Shown piece by piece: positions 54,520 through 64,000 of a DNA stretch of 64,000 bases. Origin of the DNA: Aldrovandia affinis (taxonomy: Eukaryota; Chordata; Actinopteri; Notacanthiformes; Halosauridae). The DNA is taken from NCBI GenBank assembly GCA_029706075.1, contig JAINUG010000109.1, forward strand, positions 1,016,001 through 1,080,000. Direction: 5' to 3'. Position numbers and translations under genes: made by a program. How positions within the stretch are numbered: the stretch's first letter is position 1; the number at the start of each line of letters is the position of its first letter. The notes under the pieces were generated by a model. The model did no database searches. It saw only the letters and a list, made by a program, of their open reading frames with translations, and was not told the DNA's origin.

Positions 54520-56300
54520 TTTTGTGCAACGGTTTGGAATATGTCACCCGTTCATTTCAAGCCGTGAAGCGAATGAGATATGGCATTCTAACGGAGAGGG
54601 TCATTGTTTAAAAGAAGACAGCAGCAGTCCTTGTCAGCTGTGTTTGTGTGAGGGGGGGGGCAATTGGCCCCCACCGGCTACCCACAAGCACTCCTAACAA
54701 AAGAGCCAGCAGGCAGGGGAGGAGACGACTATGACCTCTTTAAACCACTAAATAACCAAACATGGAACGTGTTGTGGCTGTGCCAATGGTGAGATGGGGG
54801 GATGCCCGCTGCGAGCAGGCATCGGCTAGACAAGTCCAGAGCCCTGCAAACAAAACTTGGCGTCTGGGTTCGGGTTCGAGAGGCGGAGCAGTGCCAGGGG
54901 GTAGAGCAAACAATAGGCCCGGTGAAAAGGGGGGGGGGCTCGTCAAGGAAACGGTCGGGCACTTGGGCAGACGGCCAGAGAACTGTCGGTCAAACTGACA
55001 AATTACCACAATGGAGGGGGGAGGAGGTCACGGCGGGGACAGTTTGGGTCCAATAAAACCTTTTTTTAAAGTCTCTGCTTTTTGAAGGCTCGTTTTTTAG
55101 TTTAAAAAACCCCCAATTATTTTGCACTTTCCCATACTTTCCCTTTGCAGTTCTGCCCACTTCCAGAATGCCCTCAAATACACCATCCCATGATGCATTG
55201 CACGTCTTCCTCTTTGAATCATTACACCTTTCCTCTTCCTCTTCCTGATTTTTATTGTAATTATTATCCTTCTAAAGAAAGCCACTGGGTTCATTTAAGG
55301 GGCTTCTTCGATGAAAGACTTGAATGACTTCAGCATGACCTCTACGCCAGCTCGTAGCTGCCCAACCAATTTTTAGGAGCCAAGAAGTGGTATCTATTTA
55401 ACAAATGAAGGTTTATGGAGTTTCCACTTTTGAAAAGCTTTTCCTGATTACTACAGCGAAGAGCAAAAATGTGTCATAGCAAGAGACTAAATGCATTGGG
55501 TAGCTAGCAAGCTGGCCAGCTTTCTATTTTGTTTTGCATGGTGTGATTGAAAAAAATAAATATTTATGTAATAACAAGCTTTTCAGTATTTGGGTTTCAG
55601 CTTCTGTAAACCTGTGCCTGCCCACTGCATATAGATCTGAAATCCTGAAAAACTACTGGGGAGAGTGGGATGATTGAGGTGAAGATATTACAGGTGATGT
55701 TTATTCAGCCCACTTTGCATCAGAAAAAGGGGTATATTCCACTTGAGCCCCAGAATGATTTGAAACCCACACTTCTATGACTATTGCACTGGAAGTTTCA
55801 TAGGAAATATTCTGCATGCATTGCCCTTATAAAGCAAGAGTAACAGCTCATCTCTTCCCTAGAGCCATAACGCACTTTCCACTGAGCTTTAGCATCAATG
55901 CAGAAAACACACAAGAGAGGAAAAAACCTGCGATTCATTTCCCATTTATTTAAACACGTCATGGCTTCCTCAAAGCGCCTCTTCATTTCTGAAGACACAG
56001 CAGTGGGGTTTAGGGGTTAAATTAGCTCCGTTTATAACAGCCTGCTCTGCCTCCCCCCTTCATTATCACCCTCTTGTGTGTAATGTGGAGAGTGTTTGTG
56101 GCTGTGGAGCAGCTGTTTAACACGGGGCAGATCCTCTGGTGGACTGGAGGCTAGTCAGTCAGTTTTCCCGGAAAAAAACGCACAACTTTATTTTGCATTA
56201 ATGGAGTAATATGAGGTTAATGAAATACAGATACTGTTTTGGTCTAATTGATCATCACTGGAGGGTTTGAAGCTCTATGGATTTTATGGATCCACTCCTG
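54520..56300. other. Non-coding stretch, one GC-rich part
   Basis: No gene recognised. About 54640-55070 is G/C-rich with G-runs of nine or ten and ends near AATAAAACC. It could be a decayed LTR or a CpG-rich region, but no second copy is in the window. About 55990-56240 is complex, AT-rich and without repeat signature. Confidence 0.35.
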
Positions 56301-56307
56301 GGATTAA

Positions 56308-56331
56308 TATATATATATATATATATATATA
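56308..56331. repeat. (TA)n microsatellite
   Basis: About twelve TA dinucleotides just before the minus-strand LTR. Confidence 0.9.
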
Positions 56332-56341
56332 CTGTATTTAT

Positions 56342-56770
56342 TGTGGTGTCCCCAAGAGTTGGGCGACACACACGGACCTTGCAGAGGGTGTAGGCAAGTT
56401 TAAGAACACGGGGGAGGCAGTATTAAAAAACAAAACAATGATTTATTAATCTAATACTTGACAACACAAAACACAGGGTGAGGTCTTCGGGAGAATACAA
56501 ACACAAAGTCTGCAATCCTTAGTTCATTGTCAATGTCCAAAATCCAATTCCAAAATCCAGTTCCGTCCCGCAATCCAGTCCGTAGTCAAAAGGGGGTCCT
56601 CAAAACAATCCAATTCATAGGCCTCGAAATGGCCTTCAGCTAGTCTTTAGTCCCAATCCCTTTACTCCGTTCAGGTGTTACTGTGGCCTGCTGGGAAATG
56701 TAGTGTTTCCTGGCTCCCATGTGTTGTAGGCCAGGCAGCCATTTCCTGTGTTGATGGGTTAACGTGGGTT
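56342..56770 (-). repeat. Minus-strand LTR of the same family as the tandem element
   Basis: TGTGGTGTCCCC...TTGGGCGACAC on the plus strand is the complement of the LTR 3' end. CCTTGCAGAGGG, ATTTATTA near the polyadenylation signal and TGCTGGGAAATGTAGT (ZNF143-like site) follow in LTR order. More diverged from the three LTRs at 37.9-44.6 kb than they are from each other. The LTR 5' end, near 56770, is decayed. Confidence 0.75.
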
Positions 56771-56784
56771 AACAGTCACTCTGT

Positions 56785-57178
56785 GCAAGTCGCTGACTCT
56801 GGATCCAGCAAAAGAGCCCCAGACCATCACGCTTCCTCCTCCATGTTTCACAGTTGGTGTCATACACTGAGGAACCATCCTTTCACCTACTCTACGGCCT
56901 ACAAAAACCTTTCAAAATGTAAAGATTTCAAAAAAAAGTCTTCAGTAGTCCACTGGCGGTGCTTCATGGCCCAGGCAAGCCTCTTTTTCTTATTTTGCCA
57001 TCTGCAGCTCAAAGTCTTCTCTTCACAGGTGGCTTTCTTTCTGCCACTCGACCTGTCAAACCCTGCAGCTCGCTTACCTTTGTCATTTCTCTTCACAGGT
57101 GAAACTTGAGTTTCTGGAAAAACTCCAGTTTCTAAAACTCACTGTACTGTATAAAAATTTACATTATATATTGTTTTT
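56785..57178 (-). pseudogene. Tc1-like transposase fragment
   Basis: On the minus strand about 56910-56800 reads VGRRVGERMVPQCMTPTVKHGG and then GSVMVWGSFAGS, the well-conserved HGGGSVM-x-WG block of Tc1 transposases. No DDE residues can be followed with confidence. It lies between two LTR fragments and may belong to the CACTACCGGTCAAAAG-ended family whose terminus is at 57243-57377. Confidence 0.7.
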
Positions 57179-57181
57179 GCG

Positions 57182-57466
57182 TAACCTTGCAGAGGCGTAG
57201 GCAAGTGCAAGAATAAACAGTAATATAAGCAATAATGATTTTTTGACCTCTGGCAGTTTCCACAAATATCTCGTTTGTCAAACATTTTGTCCAAAACCAT
57301 TTCAAAGTTATTCACTGGACTTGAACTGCTTAAATTTCTGGAAAAACTGGAAAATGGGGGGTGTTACAAAAACTTTTGACGTTCCGACTCCTCTCTCCCA
57401 GTGTAGTGGGAATCAGCAGTTTAAATAGGCCTTGAAATGGCCTTCAGCTGGTCGTTAGTCCCATAC
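57182..57466 (-). repeat. Second minus-strand LTR fragment, interrupted by a Tc1 end
   Basis: 57182-57242 (CCTTGCAGAGGCGTAGGC...) matches the LTR 3' part. 57378-57466 (GTTCCGACTCCTCTC...TAAATAGGCCTTGAAATGG) matches the LTR region around its TATA-like box. Between them 57243-57377 is a Tc1 terminal module also found at 36525-36657. Confidence 0.65.
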
Positions 57467-57548
57467 TTCTTTCATGGGATATGAAAATGGCTATGTATGG
57501 AGGCCATATATTTTCTATATTTGGGCTATACATATATATATATATATA

Positions 57549-58954
57549 CAATGCCTTGCAAAAGTACTCAGACCCTTGCTCAATTTTGTTGGGTTCAAGC
57601 TTCAATTTATAACACTTTCATTTAAGAACTAATATCTGTTATAAATACAACCTACTCCACACATTTGTGTAAAAAAAAAAGGACAAATGGTGATTGCAAA
57701 AGCATTCAAACCTGTGCTCTGGCAGCTGTAAGTTAATGCAGGTGCAAAACATTACCATAACGAGTCACACAATGAGGTGATTGGCGTCTGTCTGTGTGCC
57801 ATAGCAGTGATTTACATGATTTCAGGATTAGAAACACCTCCCTTTGTGAGGATCATTAGTCTGGTAGTGAATTTGAAGAAAATACACAAAAATGAAAACC
57901 AAAGGTCTTTCTCAAGAAGCCAGGTAAATGGTTATGAAAAGAAATTGATTAGGAGAAGGATACTCTCAAAATATCTAAGGGTTTGGATATCCCAGCAATC
58001 ACTGTTGGCTCAATAATCAAGAAGTGAAAGCTGCATCATACTACCCAGACCCTGCCTAGAAAAGGCTGTCCCTCCAAACTCAGTGACCAATAAAGGAGGA
58101 GATTTGTGAGGGAAGCCACTGTGAGGCCAACAATGACTCCAAAAGAGCTACAGAGTTAAATGGCTGAGAATGGAATTATAGTGCACCAGTCAACAATATC
58201 AAGGGCACTGTATGGCAGGGTGGAAAGAAAAAAGGCAGTATTAAAACAAAACATCTCAAAGCCCAACTGGAGTTTGCTAGACAGTGCGTGAGTGATCCAG
58301 CTAAGATGTGGGAAAAGGTTTTCTTGACAAATGAGACTCAACTTTTGAACTTTTTGAATGCAAAGCGTTGTGTATGGTGCAAACCTAACACTGCCTATAC
58401 CCCACTTAACATCATTACTACAGTGAAGCATGGTGGTGGCAGTATCATGCTATGGGAATGCTTCTCTTCTGGGACTGCGACTGAGAAACATGCCAGAATA
58501 GAAGGAATAATGGATGGAGCAAAGTACAGGCAGATACAGCAAGAAAACCTATTTCAGTCTCCCAAAACACTGAAGCTGGGGCAAAAAATCATCGTTCAGC
58601 AGGACAATGATCCAAGCAACTTGAAAGAGTTGGAGCAATTGAATGAAAATCACTGCCAACCAGTGTGCAAAGTTGATAGAAACTTTGCACAAAAAGACAT
58701 ATTGCAGCGTAAGGTGCTTCCACCAAATATCAATGCGAGAGGTCTTAATACTTATGCAAGTAGCATATTAAAAAAATAATTAAATGTATTTTAAATATTT
58801 GCTGACATAACTCATTTCTTCTTTATAAAATTCAGTTTGAGCAGTTTTGAATAAAACAAATTAAATATAAAAAATAATTCCATTATACAAATCATTTGTA
58901 ATCCAGCAACATTTGAAAACTTTCCAAGGGTCTGACTACTTTTGCAAGGCACTG
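57549..58954 (+). mobile_element. Tc1/mariner element with short inverted repeats
   Basis: 1406 bp bounded by TA inside a (TA)n run. The ends CAATGCCTTGCAAAAGTA and TACTTTTGCAAGGCACTG form a ~30-bp inverted repeat extending to CAGACCCTTG with few mismatches. It encloses a degenerate transposase and differs in family from the element at 51359-52943. Confidence 0.9.
57890..58779 (+). pseudogene. Tc1 transposase, decayed and internally deleted
   Basis: Early traces (MKTKGLSQEAR, then PRKGCPSKLSDQ and VREATVRPTM) represent the DNA-binding part, with stops and frameshifts. The open part from 58288 gives MWEKVFLTNET, where the first catalytic Asp of the usual (S/T)DET is Asn. VKHGGGSIMLWECFSSGT and VQQDNDPSNLKELEQL with the second Asp follow. 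The segment that should hold PDLNPIE and the third acid is absent: DNDP joins almost directly to the C-terminal LKELEQ...CKVDRNFAQKDI. It cannot be active. Confidence 0.85.
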
Positions 58955-58959
58955 TATGT

Positions 58960-60390
58960 ATATGTCCCAAATAGTTCTAATTGTTTTATTTCAATCTTGC
59001 TCTGAATTCCCCTGAGTAAAGTACATCCCTGTATTAATCATTTCCATGTTTATAATACAGACCACACATGCAGTACAGGAAGCACAGAGCTGAAGGGCCC
59101 ACACACATGAGCTGTTCTAGAGCCTACTATCAAAAACAGTTTATGTGTTCAAATTCAACCAACATAAATAGGTGGCAGTATGGTGTTTTTTTAAAGGCTT
59201 GCAACCAGAAGGTTGCATGTTCTTTATGGGAATTTTCAGCCATCAATTAGGAGCTAATTAAAAGCCTAATTGAAAATAAAATTGACTTCATCTTTCATTA
59301 ACTTGCATATCTTTCTGCAATGTTTTAGGGAGTTTAGGCTTTAGGGAATTTTAGCAATGAAGGCAGTATGCCAAAACATATGAGTCTTTAGCCTCACCTT
59401 ACAAAAAGGGGAAAATGCAGAACTTTCATGAATGAAATTATACAAAAGAAATGTGTAAAGGAGAGCCAACGTCATGCCATTTCCAATCACTATATGCAAT
59501 TTAGCCATGGATAACTAATCTTTGTGGACTGGAGTCAGTAAATATTTTAAAGGGATGGAAGGAGCCTGCTGCCTGCAGTTTCTTTTGGCTGACTCATGGG
59601 TGCAATAAGCTGATCAACACTTAGATTAGCTTGTCCTTTTTCATTTGGCTGAATAAAACCGCAGAATGCATGTGAAGAAAACGGGAAAGCCCTGGGCAGC
59701 CAGTGAAGTTAGCAAGACCACGCCTCCCTAAATCACAACCAGCATGTTCCAGGCTGGTCCAAGCTGTTCCAGGCATTGACAACTCTCTGTGTAAAAAAGT
59801 ACATCCTCATATCAGTGCAGAATTGACCTTTAACTCATTTTCCAACTGCACCCTCATTTTCTGATAATTGAATTGAACCTGAAAAATCTGAAGACCTATA
59901 TTATGTAGAGTCCACGTGTCCATGATGAAGCAACAGGGACGCACAGATGTCACTTGCACATGACCCCGAGTGGCAAGCTCAAAATTCCATTCGCCAATAG
60001 GTGACCTGGTATAGTAACAATTCACCTCTACATAACCTACAATTATATACTGAAGTGTTCTCATTTTAGTTACAGTATGGAAAGTAATTATTTACAAATG
60101 ATGGTATATAATTTGTATATAACAGCTGCAGATATGACAACATGAGAAGGACTCATTTTTTTCCACTGGAGCCAGAAGATTGAGGATGTACAACACGTTT
60201 ATGAATTGTTCATCGTTTGGCACAACTGAATGTTTTGAACACCCAAACTGAAAAAGGGAAGCTTTATTATAAATTATGTCAGAATTTAATCTTTTTTTAA
60301 CATTATTTAGTCTCGAGGCCTTTTTGTGTCATGATTGTGCTGTGTGTTTACCTGACACCACAAAGTTCCTTTGTGGTTGTGGAAAAATAA
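58960..60390. other. Non-coding stretch, candidate conserved sequence
   Basis: No gene recognised. About 59220-59330 has GAGCTAATTAAAAGCCTAATTG and similar homeodomain-like cores. The rest is plain AT-rich DNA. Confidence 0.35.
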
Positions 60391-60394
60391 ATGG

Positions 60395-60745
60395 AAAAAT
60401 AATGTGTAAGTAAGTCTAGAGTAGGCGGTTGGAGGTGCCTCAGACTCCTGTTGTCGCCTTCGATGCTCGTAGTGAACCATATAATGTACATTCAATTACC
60501 GGCCAACTCCCCCCCCGCCACTGCGAGTTCACCACTGCTACTCTGGGACCAGCAGTGACAAAGCCAGTGAACCGTCTCCTCCTGGCCGGAAATGGCCAAG
60601 CCGTCAACTGTAACTTCAACACACACAGGGCCGCTTGCACGTGATAAACTCATACCGGCTTCCCTCCCCCTGAACTGAACCCAGACTTCAGTGGGCAACC
60701 TGCACTTAAAACAAGTGTCTTTACTGGTTGCACCACTCGGGGGTG
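60395..60745 (-). repeat. tRNA-headed SINE (family B)
   Basis: The minus-strand head reads GGTGCAACCAGTAAAGACAC to GTCTGGGTTCAGTTCAGG, resembling degenerate pol III boxes and the head at 21310-21455. A GC-rich body follows on the same strand. No clear target duplication. Confidence 0.5.
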
Positions 60746-60802
60746 GGGGGTGGGTGGGTGGTGTTTATTTTAGTGGTGTGACAGGAGAGATCATTGCATG
60801 TG

Positions 60803-60970
60803 GTAGAGAATGGGTTTGAGCATGCTCAGTAGGACAAGAGTAGCGTGCATGTGGCTGTGGGAGGGGTTTGAGCATGCTCAGTAGGACAAGAGTAGCCTGC
60901 GTGTGGCTGTGGGAGGAGTTTGAGCTTGCTCAGTAGGACAGAAGTGGCCAGCGTGCCGCTCTGTGGCTAG
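60803..60970. repeat. 52-bp minisatellite, three copies
   Basis: GTTTGAGCATGCTCAGTAGG begins units at about 60814, 60866 and 60918, each followed by a TGTGGCTGTGGGAGG-like end. Confidence 0.85.
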
Positions 60971-60989
60971 GGGACCTGACAGCCTGCAT

Positions 60990-62035
60990 TCGCTCAAAGC
61001 ATCCTGTAAGAATTCTAACCTGTGAGAAATCACAGCGTTCAGAGAGTTTCCAATCAAGTGTGATTTATTGAAGAGAGCAAATTAGGATCACGATGCGTAA
61101 GTACACTGGACGAAGCAAGGCAGGGCAAATACACAGACATGTTGTAATATTGTAACCCATGTTGTAATGCATGTGTTTCTATCATTTACAAGACCATCCA
61201 TGATGAGTAACCTAATCACTCTCTGCAGACATCAAGTGAGACTTTGAGACACCACCTTCCATTTCATCCAAGCTGATTAAACATACAAGACCATTTAAGG
61301 AGACTCAGAAAGTCATATGGCCAATATTCCTCACAGGCCTAACATGGCTGGCCCTCCCATCACCCTATACTGATTCCCTCTGCTAAAACCATCAGGAACC
61401 CCCCCCCCCCCCAAGTCTCCTCACACTCCCCATTGAAGAGTCTCCCCCCATATCCCCCTAAAATTGCTTGCCTCTTTAGAGTGAGGGTTCATTTCTTATG
61501 TCAGTTTCTGTTAGCAATTCAATCCATCCAATCAAATAACTGTTCAGACAAGCAATGTTAAATGACACAGCAGCTACTGGGGATAACTCAATGTTCACCC
61601 TTAGAATTCAGCTGCTTTCCTTGACAAAGAGAGCTTGTTAATTGTTCCATAGTGAGATTTTTCTCGAGCATTACACACAAAAAAATCTTAACAGCTGAAA
61701 ATTACATTCCAGATGCAATCTCTACAATCCTTGCATTGCTGTCAATCAAATTCCTTTTTAGGTGAACGGTTTGTACAAACATCAAGGTGCCGTCTTCTGA
61801 CTACAGATGTCTTATTCACCCCTGGATGGCTCACTGGGTTGAGACTTGAGACTGATTGTTGTAGTGTCAAGCAGCTACATTAAAAAAGAGTAAAAAATAA
61901 AATCGATTTTTCTTTGTTCTCCAATTTTTCTGCCAGTTGTGCCTTTCTAGATAGCACCGTGCCACCTGCACACCAGAAGTACTGTCACTAAAACACATGC
62001 ACACCTCCTATGTACACGACTATGAGCCAGTGACA
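60990..62035. other. Non-coding stretch, nothing recognised
   Basis: A C-run lies near 61399-61412. No domain, RNA gene or clear repeat. Confidence 0.45.
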
Positions 62036-62039
62036 ATGT

Positions 62040-62262
62040 TGTAGTGTTTTGGTTAGGCAGTTGGGCATGTAACTCAGAGGTTGCCAGTTAAATTCCAAAG
62101 TGGGGCACTGCCATTGTACACTTGAGCAAGGTGCTTAACCTGAATTGCTTCTCAGTAAAATATCCAGCTGTATAAATGGTTTGCATGTACCGAAATATAT
62201 TCTGTGTTAGTCACTCTGGATAGCACTGCTTTGATTTAGCGTCTACTAAATGTAAATGTATG
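62040..62262 (+). mobile_element. tRNA-derived SINE (V-SINE-like), most complete copy
   Basis: The head has AGTGTTTTGGTTAGGCAG (A box-like) and GGTTGCCAGTTAAATTCC (B box-like). The core is GAGCAAGGTGCTTAACC and TATCCAGCTGTATAAATGG. The tail is GTCACTCTGGATAGCAC, a mutated hairpin with GGATA, and then TAAATGTAAATG. Same order as the minus-strand copy at 53160-53345. Confidence 0.8.
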
Positions 62263-62264
62263 TT

Positions 62265-62930
62265 GTACACTGCACATAACGCTACAGGAGAGAGCTAGCA
62301 GTGAATGGAGGAGAGTAGGGTGACCAGTCCTGCATTCTGACTTGCTGTCCCGCATCCTGCAAGGACAGATGTCCTGCATTTTAATAAAACAATAACATCA
62401 TGGATATGATCCCCCTGTTATTTCTCGCCGGGTGCGGGTAAGCGCGAAATCCCGATTTTTTTCCCAAATTTATCCTGCTTCACCTGCATTAGGACAGTTT
62501 AATTCTGGTCACCTTAAGGAGAGGTGTATCTCTCAGTCAGCCTGTGAGGGCATATGTAGCAGTCACCCCAGGAACCCTGCTGAATTAAACCCACCCTACC
62601 CCTGGTGGGATGAAGCCAAATGCGTCCCGTTATAGTAAATCTGTTGAATCTAATGTAGACAGTTAATGCAGTGCTAATAAACTTCTGCCAGTCTTCACCT
62701 TTGCTGAAAATGTGCATTTTAAGTGTTTGAGGGCTGCTTTAACTGCCATCTGTCTAATGAAGCACACAATTCTGTAAACTGTTGACTTTGTTTGCGTAAC
62801 TGTTATTTAGTCAAGAGCTCCTCTCCTGGATAAGTGAATCCTTTTATATACAACATTAACAGCTGGCAATCGTACATTAAATGCTCTATCCTCCCCCGAA
62901 ATTGAATGTTTTTTTTTATTTGGTCATTAT
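62265..62930. other. Non-coding stretch, nothing recognised
   Basis: No domain or repeat recognised. The open frames at 62432-62717 overlap each other on both strands and match nothing known. Confidence 0.45.
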
Positions 62931-62935
62931 CATTA

Positions 62936-63351
62936 AATAAAGGAAATACCAACATAAAGTTTCTTAATAGGGCTTTGGGCCATCACAAGCAGCCGGATCA
63001 GCTTCAATGCACCTTGGCATATACTCTACAAGTGTCTGGAACTCTATTGAAAGGATGCAGCACCATCCTTCCATGGTGTTTTGTTGATGATGGTTGATAC
63101 TGGTGTCTCAGGCGCCACTCCAGAATCTCCCATAAGTGTTCAAGTCAGTTGAGATCTGGTGACTGAGATGGCCATGACCATGGCATAGGATGAAGATGAT
63201 CACTCGGAATGGCTTTGTATTTATTGCCGCTTACCTTGACCTGTAAGGGATTGAGTGGGCCTAAACCATGCCAGGAAAATACATTCCACACCATAACAGA
63301 GCTGCCAGAACCCTTCATTTACTTCATTACCTTTATTTTGGCAGTTACCTG
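62936..63351 (-). mobile_element. Tc1-like element, left end truncated
   Basis: The right end CTTTATTTTGGCAGTTACCTG precedes TA (63352-63353). The left end is truncated at AAATAAAGGAAATACC. The minus strand carries transposase debris with SPDLN-like sequence at about 63120-63165. Same family as 34879-35410 and 53954-54517. Confidence 0.75.
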
Positions 63352-63353
63352 TA

Positions 63354-64000
63354 TATGAGGTTCTGCTCCCCGCCTCACTGATTGCTATTGGATCTTTCAA
63401 CTGTCCATCACATGCTATCCACCTATTGCTTTAGCGATAATTTTTTTTCCCTTTCAGACCAAGATAAATTCTCGCAAGGATCACCAGGCAGGTAGGCCAC
63501 TGCATACAGGTACTAGTAGCGTGTCTTTCTGAGTATTGAAAGGACAGTTTTAGGCCTCTTCTTGCCTCATTCAAAATGAACAGTTACATGGTTAAAGAGA
63601 GGTGTGTTGGAGATGACCACATCTTGCTTGATTGCCTTTCCGTGCCCTGATTCGCTCCACTGTGTGCTGGCACGCGGTGTCTTGAGGAGAGCCGACGTAT
63701 TTTTCTTGCTAATGGAAGGCAGAAAAAACATTTTCTCCGCATGATAGCATCTGTGTGCAGATAATTGTAGGCCTAAATGGCTATCAAGAGGTTCCTGGGA
63801 AACGGCCCTGAACGAGAGAGAGAATTTTTGTTGAGTGCAAACGAATGTAAACACAGGCGTCGTAAAGTCAACACTTGGTGGGTAAAGTCAATCGAAGGGA
63901 CGGGGAGGGCGATTTCAAGCCATTCAGTCCTGCCTTATCAGATTCATCACTGGAGCTGAAAAAGAGGATGAAAAGACAAAGGATGAAGTGAGGATGAGTC
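63354..64000. other. Non-coding end of window
   Basis: Complex sequence with no repeat signature and no recognised domain. It may include conserved non-coding DNA near 63590-63960, but this is untested. Confidence 0.3.

Noticed and set aside
54640-55070. GC-rich block as a CpG-island promoter or first exon
   Set aside because: No splice site, conserved peptide or downstream exon could be recognised; kept only as a note.

Overview
The window looks like AT-rich teleost fish DNA. The evidence is the company its repeats keep: several Tc1/mariner families, a sushi-type Ty3/gypsy chromovirus, an L2-type LINE whose 3' end carries a GGATA-loop hairpin, tRNA-headed SINEs sharing that hairpin tail, hAT and piggyBac relics, and many microsatellites. 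No exon of a single-copy host gene could be recognised on either strand. Almost every long open frame belongs to a transposable element or to a tandem repeat whose period is a multiple of three. The species cannot be named from this sequence.

Layout. 1-25.3 kb is mostly non-coding, with scattered SINEs (two with clear target-site duplications at 6.7-7.1 and 21.8-22.2 kb), LINE 3' fragments, a piggyBac-like MITE, a long imperfect hairpin near 2.9 kb, minisatellites and a 430-bp purine-rich tract. 23.8-25.1 kb is the 3' part of an L2-like LINE on the minus strand. 25391-31819 is an almost full-length but decayed sushi-type gypsy element with both LTRs, a 5-bp target duplication, a self-priming site and recognisable gag, protease, RT, RNase H, integrase and chromodomain pieces. 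A hAT element is nested in its RT and a SINE in its 3' LTR. 34.8-36.9 kb is a cluster of nested Tc1-type relics.

37913-44632 is the most unusual locus. It is an LTR-internal-LTR-internal-LTR array flanked by ATAT. Each ~2.5-kb internal region has a primer-binding-site-like and a polypurine-tract-like sequence, but no reverse transcriptase or integrase. It encodes a short CCHC zinc-knuckle frame followed by a long coiled-coil frame with a basic tail. I read it as a non-autonomous LTR retroelement, possibly one that captured a cellular coiled-coil sequence. Related LTRs occur at 56.3-57.5 kb (minus strand) and, more distantly, at 47.2-47.7 kb.

45.6-48.2 kb is a 48-bp minisatellite with higher-order duplications, interrupted by SINE tails and an LTR. 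50.3-63.4 kb holds further Tc1/mariner elements, two of them with both ends, more SINEs and possible conserved non-coding blocks. There is no operon logic here. The genes act only as parts of mobile elements, and their nesting gives a relative order of insertions. All homology calls were made by eye from motifs, without database searches.
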